This document shows, in pieces, positions 1 to 9,871 of a stretch of 64,000 nucleotides of DNA (position 1 is the stretch's first letter; each line of letters begins with the position of its first letter). Where the stretch lies: contig CAJURU010000017.1 of NCBI GenBank assembly GCA_910588845.1, positions 1-64,000 on the forward strand, written 5' to 3'. Origin of the DNA: an uncultured Lachnospiraceae bacterium (GTDB lineage: Bacteria > Bacillota > Clostridia > Lachnospirales > Lachnospiraceae). Under the pieces are notes generated by a model that did no database searches, was not told the DNA's origin, and saw only the letters and a program-made list of their open reading frames with translations. The translations under genes were made by a program, and so were the position numbers.

Positions 1-11
1 TAACAAAGAGA

Positions 12-50
12 ATCCCGTATTTATGCGGGTTCTGGCGTTTCGCAAACGCC
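12..50. other. two short hairpins before the first gene
   Basis: A weak hairpin (cccg/cggg arms, 14-29) is followed by a perfect 7-bp hairpin, ggcgttt/aaacgcc, with a 3-nt loop (34-50). There is no T-run after it (tatttaaatt follows), so it is a poor intrinsic terminator. It may end the gene upstream of the window or lie in the leader of the protease gene. Confidence 0.35.
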
Positions 51-87
51 TATTTAAATTAAATATTAGAAAGGGGAGTAGCAATAT

Positions 88-2076
88 ATGAAAAAGAAAG
101 TGTTAGGGTTATTACTTGTTTGTACGCTAGTAATCACAAATTTCGGAAATTTATTTTATTTCCAAACAACAGAGGCTGCGCAGGTAAGTGAAATAAAAGA
201 AAATTATGATATTACGTGTATGAGTATAGATGACGTCTCTGAGAAAACAAAACTAGAAGATTTATCGGGAGAATATAAAGATACAATTAATTATGCAGTT
301 TCTATTGCAGACGAAAGTGGAGAGGAAGCGGCTGAGGCATTAAATCTTTTAGATGAAGATAACGAAATTATGGAATTGGGCGTAAAGGAAGTATTAGATA
401 CTTATTACAGTGCAGAGAACATAGATGAGAAAGCTGTATGTGAATTTTCGGACAATTTGGAGACAGATATAGAAGAAAATATTGAAAATTATGAAAAAGC
501 CAGAAAAGAGCGTGAAAATGAAGAAAACCTTGATTATATTGCAGATGAAGGGATTGTAGTATTTGATAAAGAAACTACAAAAGAAGATATAGATGCAGTT
601 GTAGATTATGTCTCTGATTCATATGAAATTTTAATTGATAATGATTTTGAGGTAGATGTTTCTTTAAATGAAAGAAAACAAAAAAGATTAAAAGCTTTAG
701 AAAATTATAAAGGAAATATCGTAGTAAAAGTAAATTTAGATTTAGATCAAACAGCAGCTGAGGCGGTCAAAGAATATGAAATATTTGACTGTGTAATTGA
801 AGCACAAGAAAATATAAAATGTGAAAGCAATGCTCTCAGCACAAAATTAAATGATGTAAAGGCTAAAGAACTATGGTATTTAGATAGATGTAAATTTCAG
901 GCGGCGTGGGATACTGTGTCGACAGCAGGATGTGATGATATTTGGATTGGAGTAGTAGATAGTGGTTGTAGAATTACACATAAGGATTTGTCAGGAGGAA
1001 TTGTAAGAAAGTATGCAGTAGATATTACAAAGAAGGATAGTAATGGAAAATATAAGAGATTAGAGGATGTGAAAAAACCATATGATTCAGAACACGGTAC
1101 GTTTACAGCTGGTGTAATTGCAGCAAAAGCGAATAATTCTATGGGGATTGCAGGAGATGCACGCGGATGGAATAATAATTCATGCAGAATTATTCCTATT
1201 AAGGTGTCAGGCGGATTAAACGCAGATGGTGAAGATATTATTAAATTAAGCGATATGTGCAAAGGGATTAATCATGCAATAAAATCAGGAGCAGAAATTA
1301 TAAATGTGAGTTTAAGTTATTCATCATTAAAATCATGTGAGGTGGAAGCTATTGAACGTGCAGAAGCAGCGGGAGTGGTTGTTGTTGCGTCAGCAGGAAA
1401 TTATGAAACTTCAACCAAAAGATATCCGGCAGCAATGGATTATGTAATTGCAGTTGGAGGAACAAATAAATCAACTGCAAATAATAAAGCATATTTTTCA
1501 AGTTATGGAAATTGGGTAAATATTGTTGCACCGGCGACAAATTATGTTTGTACCTCGTCAGAAAGTGATTCTTCGTATAGTGAAGAAGAAGGTACATCAC
1601 TGGCTACTCCATTAGTGTCGTCAGCAATTGGATTGATGTTGTCAGTAAATCCTGATTTATCGGTTTCTCAAATAAAGAAAATTTTATATTCTTCTTCTAT
1701 TGATTTAAAAAGTTCTTATTTTAGTTGTGGATTATTAAATGCTGGATTATCTGTTCAAAAAGCAAAATATGAAATTTTTAAGAATAGTGTTGTGAATTTA
1801 AAAGGCATAGAACAACTATCGGGTAATAGAGTGAAATTGAAATGGAATAATTTGAATGTATATGGACCAGAAAAAGTTCTTATTTATCGGTCAGCAAGTA
1901 AAAATGGTAAATATGAAAACATAAAATATATTTCAGGTGATGATAGTTGTACCTACATAGATACAAATTTAACCTCTGGCAAAACTTATTACTATAAAAT
2001 CAGAGCTGCTATGAAGTATGGAGGAGGATACAAGTATACGCCATATTCAGAAATAAAATCCATCAAGTTAAAGTAA
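88..2076 (+). CDS. secreted subtilisin-like (S8) serine protease with FnIII tail
   Basis: This is an exported serine endopeptidase of the subtilase family. A signal peptide covers about residues 1-31 (hydrophobic core, then TTEAAQ). An acidic pro-region follows to about 270. The S8 domain (about 280-545) shows the whole triad: Asp291 in VVDSGC, His336 in HGTF and Ser504 in GTSLATP, with oxyanion Asn438 in SAGN. Residues 570-660 resemble a fibronectin type III module (tyrosine-rich YYYKIRA strand). The start follows AAAGGGGAG at a good distance. The next gene starts 17 bp after the stop, and four genes for exported proteins follow in a row. Base composition is clearly more AT-rich than the glycosidase genes downstream. 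The substrate cannot be read from sequence; maturation of neighbouring exported proteins or nutrient proteolysis are both possible. Confidence 0.9.
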   Translation: MKKKVLGLLLVCTLVITNFGNLFYFQTTEAAQVSEIKENYDITCMSIDDVSEKTKLEDLSGEYKDTINYAVSIADESGEEAAEALNLLDEDNEIMELGVKEVLDTYYSAENIDEKAVCEFSDNLETDIEENIENYEKARKERENEENLDYIADEGIVVFDKETTKEDIDAVVDYVSDSYEILIDNDFEVDVSLNERKQKRLKALENYKGNIVVKVNLDLDQTAAEAVKEYEIFDCVIEAQENIKCESNALSTKLNDVKAKELWYLDRCKFQAAWDTVSTAGCDDIWIGVVDSGCRITHKDLSGGIVRKYAVDITKKDSNGKYKRLEDVKKPYDSEHGTFTAGVIAAKANNSMGIAGDARGWNNNSCRIIPIKVSGGLNADGEDIIKLSDMCKGINHAIKSGAEIINVSLSYSSLKSCEVEAIERAEAAGVVVVASAGNYETSTKRYPAAMDYVIAVGGTNKSTANNKAYFSSYGNWVNIVAPATNYVCTSSESDSSYSEEEGTSLATPLVSSAIGLMLSVNPDLSVSQIKKILYSSSIDLKSSYFSCGLLNAGLSVQKAKYEIFKNSVVNLKGIEQLSGNRVKLKWNNLNVYGPEKVLIYRSASKNGKYENIKYISGDDSCTYIDTNLTSGKTYYYKIRAAMKYGGGYKYTPYSEIKSIKLK

Positions 2077-2093
2077 TGAAAGGAGAATTCATA

Positions 2094-3440
2094 ATGAAAA
2101 GAAGAATATTAAGCTTATTAAATTTTGTGATTATTTTCATGTTAATGGTTCCTATGGTATCATTTGCAGCAGATAAGAAAATGGATGATATGCTTGTAAG
2201 CGCAACGTTAAATTTGAAAAGCGGTAAGCCAGGAACAGAGGTTAAGAAATTAAGTACCGGCCCCGTAAACAGGAACATAAATACTTTTGAAGAATATTTG
2301 TCTGCTACGCCAATAATTACATTGTCTGCTACGGAAGATTCTAACAATGGAAAATTTTATTGGTCAGACAAAGTATATAAAAATAAAAAAGAAAAAACAG
2401 AAAGTATTGCTGTTTTAAAAGAAAATGGAATTGTAAAAACTGACGTTGTTATAAAAGTCGAGGATATTGCCAATATCACGAATGGAATTGCAATTGATAT
2501 GGGAGCAGCTTCCGACGGTCCTGCCAAATATAAAATTTCTTATAGCACGGATTGCGGTAAAACTTGGAAAAAGCTAAATTCGTTTGGTTCAGATCGTGGA
2601 AAAATAAGTAAAGCCAATACGGTTATAACTGTTTTTAGCAAAAATTTGGCAGATATCAAGAGAACATATAAAACGAAAAACATAAAAGAAAAAATAGAAA
2701 ATGAAAAAACAGGTATTTTGCAAGATTATGAATGGAAAATGAAATTATATAATGATATTTACTTTAAAATTTCTGCATCATCTGACGACAGGGTAGATGG
2801 GCAAAATAAAACTGCGGGTAACTTAGGGGAATGGGGAATACGTTCTGTAACTCTTCTGGAAGAAGTAGTATTTACAGATACATTGCCGCATAAACCGAAT
2901 TTCTTGAAGGCATACAAAACATCAAAAAAAGAGATTACCCTAAATTGGAAAAAAGTAAATGAAGCCAGTGGATATGATATATATTTACAAAAGGAAGGAA
3001 AAAAATATAAAAAAGTAAAATCTATAAAGGGCGCTTCTACTACTTCTTATAAAATAAATAATCTGCTTCCGGCAGGAAATTATAAAGTTAAAATTTGTTC
3101 CTATAAAGAAAGGGGAGGTCAAAAGGTATGCAGCAGTTTTACAAAGCCGGTTTTCATTAATATGAAAAGCCAGCCGCTACCAAAGGATATTATTTTAAAA
3201 GGAGTTAAGAAGATAAAAATTGGAGATAGAAAGCGTCTAGTTGTGAAATGCATAAATGGAGCAAGTGATGTATTTATCAATAAAATAGAATATAAGGTGA
3301 AAAACCGTAAAGTTGCAAAAATAAGCAATACAGGAATTGTTGAGGCAAAGAGATGCGGAAATACAGAAATTGTAGTAACCGTGAAATTGAAGAGCGGACT
3401 GACAAAGAAATTTGTCAGGATAGTAAAAATAATTAAGTAA
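2094..3440 (+). CDS. secreted protein with FnIII and Big2-like domains
   Basis: A 448-residue exported protein of unknown role. The signal peptide is clear (MKRRILSLL then a hydrophobic stretch to SFAAD). Residues about 40-260 match nothing I recognise. A FnIII module follows (about 268-355, WKKVNEASGYDIY and SYKERGG), then a Big2-like domain (about 360-448) with the typical NTGIVEAKRCG turn. I chose the ATG at 2094, which has AAAGGAG 8 nt upstream. An in-frame ATG at 2076 overlaps the stop of the protease gene but has no ribosome binding site and would add six residues before the signal peptide. It probably shares a transcript with the S8 protease. FnIII plus Big2 suggests a cell-surface or matrix protein. 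Confidence 0.75.
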   Translation: MKRRILSLLNFVIIFMLMVPMVSFAADKKMDDMLVSATLNLKSGKPGTEVKKLSTGPVNRNINTFEEYLSATPIITLSATEDSNNGKFYWSDKVYKNKKEKTESIAVLKENGIVKTDVVIKVEDIANITNGIAIDMGAASDGPAKYKISYSTDCGKTWKKLNSFGSDRGKISKANTVITVFSKNLADIKRTYKTKNIKEKIENEKTGILQDYEWKMKLYNDIYFKISASSDDRVDGQNKTAGNLGEWGIRSVTLLEEVVFTDTLPHKPNFLKAYKTSKKEITLNWKKVNEASGYDIYLQKEGKKYKKVKSIKGASTTSYKINNLLPAGNYKVKICSYKERGGQKVCSSFTKPVFINMKSQPLPKDIILKGVKKIKIGDRKRLVVKCINGASDVFINKIEYKVKNRKVAKISNTGIVEAKRCGNTEIVVTVKLKSGLTKKFVRIVKIIK

Positions 3441-3496
3441 AACAAAGATTATATATGAAAATAAATTACTTACAATTAGGATAAGGGGAAAAGAAA

Positions 3497-4342
3497 ATGA
3501 AAAAAATAAAAATTAATGTAAAAAAACTCGTATTTTGCTTTTTAGCAATATTTTGCTTGGCGAATGTGCATCCTATAAATTATGTCTCTGCGCAGGAGGA
3601 AACAAGCGGTGGAGCTAAATTAAAGAGTGAGAATGATTTTTTTGAGAGAGAGGAGAATATGATCAGAAAATTAAAAAAGAAAAAATCACAATTATCTCAA
3701 TCTCAGAAAAAAGATTTAGAAGCTAAGATGAAAATAATAAATGAAGAAAATAATTCATTAAAAGTGGAAAGGAACGCGTGTGGTAGCAGTTTGGAAGATG
3801 ATGAATTAGTTTCAACAGAAACAATTTATCCTGCAAGGAAACTTAATATGAAAAGTTGTAAACAGATAAATGGTTATTATTGTGGTCCAGCTACAACAAA
3901 ACAGACACTTCAATATTTAACCGGAAAGTCTTATAAGCAAGGTGATATTGCAAAAGCGTTAGGTACAACAAAAGATGGCACTGATGGTACGCAGATTGTA
4001 AAATATCTGAATATGAAGCAAAAGAAGGTTAATTATATGATATCTACGACAACGAATACAGCGGAATTAAAAAAACGTATCTGTCATGATATCACAATAG
4101 CGGATGCACCTCCAATTGTAAGATTAAAGTTTGTAGTAAAAGAAGATAATAATTGGCTGTTTTCTACAAAGGGTCATTTTTTAAATATTTCAGGTTATAG
4201 CAGAGGTATCAAAAAAGTTCAACTTACAGATCCTAATATCCGACGTTTGTTTGGAAATGATAAAACAGGAAAGTATAACGTTACTATTAAGGAATTACGT
4301 CAAGCGCTAATAGACCATCCAAACCATCACATGTATTGGTAA
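3497..4342 (+). CDS. exported C39-like cysteine peptidase
   Basis: A 281-residue protein with a signal peptide (hydrophobic core after KKLVFC, cleavage near VSAQEE), a Lys/Glu-rich coiled-coil linker (about 45-90) and a peptidase C39-like domain (about 112-281). The predicted catalytic Cys129 is in YYCGPAT, His227 is in KGHFLNISGY, and Asp245 follows in LTDPN, which is the order expected for this papain-like fold. There is no ABC transporter fusion, so this is not a bacteriocin-exporter protease; stand-alone exported C39-like proteins of this kind occur in Firmicutes with mostly unknown substrates. The start follows AAGGGGAAAAG. Its place between an exported FnIII/Big2 protein and a lipoprotein suggests one extracellular unit. 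Confidence 0.75.
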   Translation: MKKIKINVKKLVFCFLAIFCLANVHPINYVSAQEETSGGAKLKSENDFFEREENMIRKLKKKKSQLSQSQKKDLEAKMKIINEENNSLKVERNACGSSLEDDELVSTETIYPARKLNMKSCKQINGYYCGPATTKQTLQYLTGKSYKQGDIAKALGTTKDGTDGTQIVKYLNMKQKKVNYMISTTTNTAELKKRICHDITIADAPPIVRLKFVVKEDNNWLFSTKGHFLNISGYSRGIKKVQLTDPNIRRLFGNDKTGKYNVTIKELRQALIDHPNHHMYW

Positions 4343-4354
4343 AAGGAGTAATAG

Positions 4355-5593
4355 ATGAAAAAACAATCAATCATAATGGTACTATTATATTTTGCTCTTC
4401 TTTTTGTTTCCTGTAGCAGACAGGAACAAGAAACTATAGGGAAGACTAAGGATGAAAGTATAGAATGCAAGGAATTACAATCAATAGATTTAGAAAAGAA
4501 TGGAGTTTCTGTCATAGAATATATGGATGAAGATGTCAACGAAGTCATTTATTTTGATAATAATAAATTAGTCTATTTTGTTGATAAAGAAAGTTCAAAT
4601 CCAGATACATCTAATTGTGAAGTATATTTGTATGATAAAAGTACCGGGGACAATAAGTTTATCATAGAAGTTTCGGATGTAAACGCCAGCAAAGGGGATA
4701 TCTGTGTACTTGGAAAAAAGGTCTATTATGCTTTTTTTCGTATGACAGATGTAGCAGCTTATAATTGCCTGATGGAATTGGACTTGGAAAAGAAGACGGC
4801 GCAATTAATCCCCATAGAAAATGCCACTATGTTATTTGTCGATATTGCTGTAACAGACAATCATGTTTTTATACTGAAACGCAACGAAGTAGATAGTAGA
4901 AGGACTGATTATATAGTGGAAAGGCTGGACGGGCAGGAATTAACGGAAATTTCAAGCGTTACATATAGAGCTGGGAAGTCAGAAAAAGATGCTGATGAAG
5001 GCGAATATTATTTAGATTTTGTAGGGGAGGAGGATTATCTGTATTTATTTCGGGGCGGTGTAGGACGTGAAGATTACAGTTTTCTATGTATGACGGAAAA
5101 TGGAGAAATCAAAGAAAACTGTAAAATAGATTTGCAGGATGATTTAAAACTGGAAATGGAGGATTTTACTTCATTGGATGGTGAAGAGGAAGAGGATTCA
5201 GATTTACCTTGGGAAATTTTAAAAAATGGCGATTATTATATTATTAACACGTTAAATAATCGAAATTTTTTATTTCGTAAGGAGGGAAATAAATTCGTAA
5301 AAATACATGCGCCTAAACAGTTAGGAAACAAAGAACTTACATATCGTTCAAAAATAGTTACAGTATTTGGAGAAAGAAGATATATATTTTTTAAAGAGAT
5401 TGAAAATGATTCTCTTTATGTTTTTGATACCAAGACAGAAACGTTTGGGCGCATAGATGTAAAAGCAGATGGAGAAATAGGAGAAGTAATGAGAAATATG
5501 GATAAACAATTTTTTTTCTCTGTGACAGGAAAAGATGGGACGGATGACTATATTTTATATAATGAGAAAGATGTTTTACAGGAGAAGAAATAA
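4355..5593 (+). CDS. lipoprotein of unknown function, probably beta-propeller-like
   Basis: A 412-residue predicted lipoprotein: the hydrophobic signal ends in the lipobox LFVSC, with the modified Cys at residue 20. The rest is rich in Asp/Glu and in short strand patterns repeated every 40-50 residues (VYLYDKSTGDNKF, LMELDLEKKT, YVFDTKTETF). That pattern is usual in extracellular beta-propeller or DUF5050-like proteins, but I cannot name the family. The ribosome binding site AAAAGGAG lies just after the stop of the C39-like gene, 12 bp away, so the two are almost surely co-transcribed. It is the last gene of the AT-rich block. Confidence 0.7.
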   Translation: MKKQSIIMVLLYFALLFVSCSRQEQETIGKTKDESIECKELQSIDLEKNGVSVIEYMDEDVNEVIYFDNNKLVYFVDKESSNPDTSNCEVYLYDKSTGDNKFIIEVSDVNASKGDICVLGKKVYYAFFRMTDVAAYNCLMELDLEKKTAQLIPIENATMLFVDIAVTDNHVFILKRNEVDSRRTDYIVERLDGQELTEISSVTYRAGKSEKDADEGEYYLDFVGEEDYLYLFRGGVGREDYSFLCMTENGEIKENCKIDLQDDLKLEMEDFTSLDGEEEEDSDLPWEILKNGDYYIINTLNNRNFLFRKEGNKFVKIHAPKQLGNKELTYRSKIVTVFGERRYIFFKEIENDSLYVFDTKTETFGRIDVKADGEIGEVMRNMDKQFFFSVTGKDGTDDYILYNEKDVLQEKK

Positions 5594-5687
5594 GTATTTT
5601 TGTGTATAATGAAATTTCTCTAAGACTTGTATAGATTCACATTACCTACTTCACAATCTTTACTTTTTTTGTTAAAATGCCACTATA

Positions 5688-5725
5688 TTATACTTTTACA
5701 AAAGCAAACTATTATAAAAGTATAA
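5688..5725. promoter_or_regulatory. inverted repeat upstream of the GH51 gene
   Basis: Perfect 11-bp inverted repeat, ttatactttta (5688-5698) and taaaagtataa (5715-5725), separated by 16 nt. A TATAAT box lies at 5733-5738, so the right arm falls where a -35 element would be. There is no T-run, so a terminator for the lipoprotein gene is unlikely. It looks like an operator for the arabinofuranosidase gene, but the regulator is unknown. The rest of 5594-5795 is very AT-rich and shows no ORF. Confidence 0.4.
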
Positions 5726-5795
5726 CAAAAGTTATAATAATAATTGTGAATGTTATTGTAATTGTCAAGGAAAGAAGGGAAAGGAGAGGTTTCTT

Positions 5796-8700
5796 ATGAA
5801 ATGGCACAAAATGAAAAAGGTTACAGGTCTGATTCTCTCTGCTGCGCTTATGATAGGGCTGTGCCAGCCCATGGAGAAAGCAAAAGCGGAGGATAATCTG
5901 TTGGCGGGAACAGAATTATTAGCACATTATGAATTTCAGGATGGAGGAAAAGATTCTTCCGGCAAAAATAATCATGCAACCATTGGCAGCGGCGTTACCG
6001 TGAAGGATGGAGTTGCTTCCCTGCCGGGCGGCGGCAAGAGTGGAAGCGCTTATATTACCCTGCCGGAAGGTATGTTTGACAGGCAGGACACGTTGACAAT
6101 TTCAATGTGGCTGAAGGACAATGACCCGCGGGAAAATTGGCTGGCGGCGTTTTTCTTTGGCAGTAAGAACAGCAGCTACGGCACTCCTACCAATTATTAC
6201 TATTTTGTTCCTTGTGAAAAAGATCACAATACCATGAAGCTTGTTATGACAAACGATGTCAATGAAGAACATCCATCCTGGACGGAGAAAGGATTTAGGG
6301 AGAGCGACAATACGGAAGGCTATTTTGGCAAGTGGACCCACTATGCGATTGTTATTCAGCCGACTTCCTTAGAATGTTATATCAACGGAGATTATATCGG
6401 CAAACAGGAAGTAGCCAGAAGCGTCAGTGATTTCGGCGCCGGGCTTCAGTCCTATATCGGAAAATCAAATTATGACGACCCTCTGTATAAGGGAGATTTC
6501 AAAGATTTCCGTGTTTATAAAAATGCTTTAAACGAGGCGCAGATTCGGCAGGTTTCCGGAATTAAAGAATCTACAGCGCAATATTCCATGACAATTGACG
6601 GCAAAAATGTTACAAAGAAATTGAGCAAAAATCTCTATGGATTATTCTTTGAGGACATTAACAGCTCCGCAGACGGAGGGTTATACCCGGAGATGGTGAA
6701 AAATTATTCCTTTGAGAACGCTTACATGCAGCCGGGGAATAAAAATGGCGATTACTTTAAGCAAAACGGTTATGAGACAGTGGGCAATTACAAACTGCAC
6801 TGGGACGCCTCACCGGAAGAGAACTTTGAACTCAATACCGAAGACGCCCAGGGCACGTCAGACAGTTTGAATAATACAAATCCGCATTATGCAGTTCTCA
6901 CCGGAAACGTTACTCTGCAAAATGGCGGTTTCGCTCCACAGAGCAGCCCTAATAGCGCGGCGATGCCGGTGAAACCTTTAGATGTAGCTAAGAAAACCGG
7001 AACTTATACGTTTTCTGTATTTGCCAAAGCTTTGCAAGGTTATAGCGGAAAATTAAAAGTAAAATTGGTAGACAGTAATGGAAATGATATTACGGATGAA
7101 AAAGAGATTATGCTTAACGCAAATGGCGAGTGGAATAAAGTTTCTACAGAGCTGACATCCAAAGTATCTGTAAATACCAAAGGAAAACTGTCGCTTTCCG
7201 TACAGGGCGCGGGTGCGAGCGATAAGCTTTCCCTTGATATGGTTTCTGTAGTTCCCCATGACAGCTATGGATATGGCAACAAAAATTATGCATACGGCGT
7301 GGGCGTACGCAAGGATTTGGTAGATTTGATGATGGATTTGAACCCCAAGTTCATGCGTTTTCCAGGTGGATGTATTGTAGAAGGATTTAACTGGGAAGGG
7401 CTTTATGACTGGAGAGATTCCGTTGGACCTTTGGAAGAGAGAAGGAGCAATACGAACCGTTGGGAGAATTTCGGCAACAACAATGGACGTACCTGGGGGT
7501 ATATGCAGTCCTATGGATTTGGTTATCATGAGTTGTTATCCCTGTGTGAAGATTTTGGGATGGAACCGTTTCCAATTCTCAGCGCCGGACTTCTCTGCCA
7601 GTACGAGACCAAAGATGTAAATGCTAAGACAGGAACAGAGTTACAGGAATTTATAGATATGGCGACGAGCCTTCTGGATTATTGCTGGGGCGACGCCAAC
7701 ACGAACGAGTGGGCCGAAAAGCGGGCGCAGAATGGGCACGCGAAACCGTTTAACCTCAAATATCTGGGAATTGGCAATGAAAATGCTTTTGCAAAATATT
7801 TCGATAATTTCGATGTTATCAAAGAGGCGGTAGAACAGTATGCAAAAGAGCGGTATCCGGGACATGAACTGCACATTATTTCCAGCGCTGGCCCGACTTC
7901 CAATTCCAATCCCGGAGGAGACGGATATTTCTCACGCGGGCTGGAATACGCCTATGACCGTCTGGCACAGACGATACCGGGGGAGACGCTTGTAGATGAG
8001 CATTATTACGAGTCGGAATCCTTTATGTACAATTATTCTGACCGTTACGATTACTATCAGCGCACCAATCAGGGCGGCAGTGATATCTTTGTTGGAGAGT
8101 ATGCTGTCAGAGGAGCGAACAAGTATTATACCGCGCTTGCAGAAGCATGTTATATTACTGGCCTTGAACGAAATGCAGATGTTGTGACGAATATTTCTTA
8201 TGCTCCTTTACTTTATAAGGTAGGTAATGGAAGCTGGGATCATGACTTAATTTATTTTGATGAATTTAACACTGCGAAATCGACAAATTATTATGTGCAA
8301 AAGATGTTTTCCAACAATTATGGCACGGATTTGCTTGGCACAGAGTTACAGTCAGCAGACAAAGATTACAGCCATTATGGCAGTCCGATTTTGGGAATGA
8401 GCTCTGCCGAGGGTTACATAGACAAGATTACTGTGTACGGTAAAGACGGCAAGGTACTCTTAGAAGATGATTTCAATGATGACTCCTCAGGATGGGCAAC
8501 TTTTGGCGCCCAGGGAAGCAATGGTTTTTATATACAAAATGGAAGGCTCAATTTCTCAGGAACAGAAGGAAACAATGCCATATACCTTCCCAAAGCAGTA
8601 CAGGATAAATGGACAGATTTTAAAATTAAGGTAGAAGGAGCCGTTAAGACTTCCGGCAGCGGTGGATTTGTCATTGGCGCAGGGTACGATACTCAACATT

Positions 8701-9791
8701 ATTGGTATAAGATAGATGCGGACGGCGCAAATATGGAGGTTACCAGACAGCAGCGCGGCAGTACAGATCTTGCGACAAAGATGCTGGGCAATAATTATGC
8801 CAACAAGCATTATAATAAAGAAAGGCTTACATCTATCCAGACGAATGACGCCATGGATATTTCCTTTAATTACGGTGTAGGCGGAAAGTTAGAGGCGAAT
8901 TATACGAGCAGCGCCGTAAGCCTTGCAGATACGTCAAAATATGATTTTTCAAGTGATTTACACCAGTATCAGACAGATATTTACCAGGTAGTCAATAAGG
9001 ATGACAAGAATGTATATATCAAGTTGGTGAACCCTGACAGACAGCGCAAGACGATTCAGCTCAACTTTAAGAATTTGAACATAGGAAGCAAAGCAGAAAT
9101 TACAACGCTGACTGGAAGCGCAAACGATGCCAATGCCATTGGCAATGAAGTGGTTAAGCCGGTAAATGCATCGCAGAATATTCAGAATAGTCAGCTTACA
9201 TACCAGCTTTTGGGAAGCTCTGTCAATGTGATACGCATACCTCTGTCACAGAGCGCCGTGAAGCCGAATCCAAATCCACAGCCTCAGCCCCGTCCTCAGC
9301 CGGCAAAGCCGAAAAGCGTATCATTGAATGTCAAAAAGTCAATCACGATAGGGCAGGGAGAGAAAGTGACGTTAAAAGCAACAGTGAAGCCGAAAGGCGT
9401 TTCCCAGAAAGTAAAATGGACGACGAGCAAGAAATCTGTTGTCACTGTCAAAAATGGCAAGATTACCGGAAAGAAGCCTGGGAAATCTGTAATTACGGCA
9501 AAAACGTCAAATGGAAAGTTAAAGAAGTGTACGGTTACGGTTAAGAAAAAACCAAACAAAATTACTTTGTCAGCCAAGAAAAAGAGTTTGAAAAAAGGCA
9601 AGACGTACCGCATTAAGGTTAAGTTTCCCAAAAAGACTTACAGTTATAAGCTGACGTATTCTTCTAATAAGAAAAAAATTGCCACCGTTTCCAAAACTGG
9701 AGTTGTGAAAGCGAAGAAGAAAGGCAAAGCAGTGATTACGGTAAAAACCTTTAACGGTAAGAAAGCTAAGATAGCAATAACTGTAAAATAG
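5796..9791 (+). CDS. secreted multidomain GH51 alpha-L-arabinofuranosidase
   Basis: A 1331-residue exported enzyme expected to remove terminal alpha-L-arabinofuranosyl groups from arabinan, arabinoxylan or arabinogalactan. Order: signal peptide (1-31); LamG-like concanavalin fold (about 38-250); start of the GH51 module with a CBM4/9-like insert (about 320-495); catalytic barrel (about 500-800) with RFPGGC, acid/base Glu662 in GIGNEN and nucleophile Glu768 in VGEYAVRG; a second LamG-like insert (about 868-1035); the rest of the GH51 C-terminal sandwich; a Pro-rich linker (PNPNPQPQPRPQP, about 1155); two Lys-rich Big2 domains to the end. The start has AAGGAGAGG upstream. No LPXTG or SLH motif is present, so wall retention, if any, would be non-covalent. 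It has its own terminator, so it is probably a single-gene unit. Confidence 0.92.
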   Translation: MKWHKMKKVTGLILSAALMIGLCQPMEKAKAEDNLLAGTELLAHYEFQDGGKDSSGKNNHATIGSGVTVKDGVASLPGGGKSGSAYITLPEGMFDRQDTLTISMWLKDNDPRENWLAAFFFGSKNSSYGTPTNYYYFVPCEKDHNTMKLVMTNDVNEEHPSWTEKGFRESDNTEGYFGKWTHYAIVIQPTSLECYINGDYIGKQEVARSVSDFGAGLQSYIGKSNYDDPLYKGDFKDFRVYKNALNEAQIRQVSGIKESTAQYSMTIDGKNVTKKLSKNLYGLFFEDINSSADGGLYPEMVKNYSFENAYMQPGNKNGDYFKQNGYETVGNYKLHWDASPEENFELNTEDAQGTSDSLNNTNPHYAVLTGNVTLQNGGFAPQSSPNSAAMPVKPLDVAKKTGTYTFSVFAKALQGYSGKLKVKLVDSNGNDITDEKEIMLNANGEWNKVSTELTSKVSVNTKGKLSLSVQGAGASDKLSLDMVSVVPHDSYGYGNKNYAYGVGVRKDLVDLMMDLNPKFMRFPGGCIVEGFNWEGLYDWRDSVGPLEERRSNTNRWENFGNNNGRTWGYMQSYGFGYHELLSLCEDFGMEPFPILSAGLLCQYETKDVNAKTGTELQEFIDMATSLLDYCWGDANTNEWAEKRAQNGHAKPFNLKYLGIGNENAFAKYFDNFDVIKEAVEQYAKERYPGHELHIISSAGPTSNSNPGGDGYFSRGLEYAYDRLAQTIPGETLVDEHYYESESFMYNYSDRYDYYQRTNQGGSDIFVGEYAVRGANKYYTALAEACYITGLERNADVVTNISYAPLLYKVGNGSWDHDLIYFDEFNTAKSTNYYVQKMFSNNYGTDLLGTELQSADKDYSHYGSPILGMSSAEGYIDKITVYGKDGKVLLEDDFNDDSSGWATFGAQGSNGFYIQNGRLNFSGTEGNNAIYLPKAVQDKWTDFKIKVEGAVKTSGSGGFVIGAGYDTQHYWYKIDADGANMEVTRQQRGSTDLATKMLGNNYANKHYNKERLTSIQTNDAMDISFNYGVGGKLEANYTSSAVSLADTSKYDFSSDLHQYQTDIYQVVNKDDKNVYIKLVNPDRQRKTIQLNFKNLNIGSKAEITTLTGSANDANAIGNEVVKPVNASQNIQNSQLTYQLLGSSVNVIRIPLSQSAVKPNPNPQPQPRPQPAKPKSVSLNVKKSITIGQGEKVTLKATVKPKGVSQKVKWTTSKKSVVTVKNGKITGKKPGKSVITAKTSNGKLKKCTVTVKKKPNKITLSAKKKSLKKGKTYRIKVKFPKKTYSYKLTYSSNKKKIATVSKTGVVKAKKKGKAVITVKTFNGKKAKIAITVK

Positions 9792-9795
9792 TCAC

Positions 9796-9839
9796 AATGA
9801 AATCGCTGAGAGGAATAAATTTTAGCGATTTCATTTTTT
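9796..9839 (+). terminator. intrinsic terminator of the GH51 gene
   Basis: A 12-bp stem, aatgaaatcgct (9796-9807) with agcgatttcatt (9824-9835), closed by a 16-nt loop and continuing into tttttt. It starts 5 bp after the GH51 stop codon. Confidence 0.8.
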
Positions 9840-9871
9840 GTATAAGATTAATTATTTTGATAAAAAGAAAG

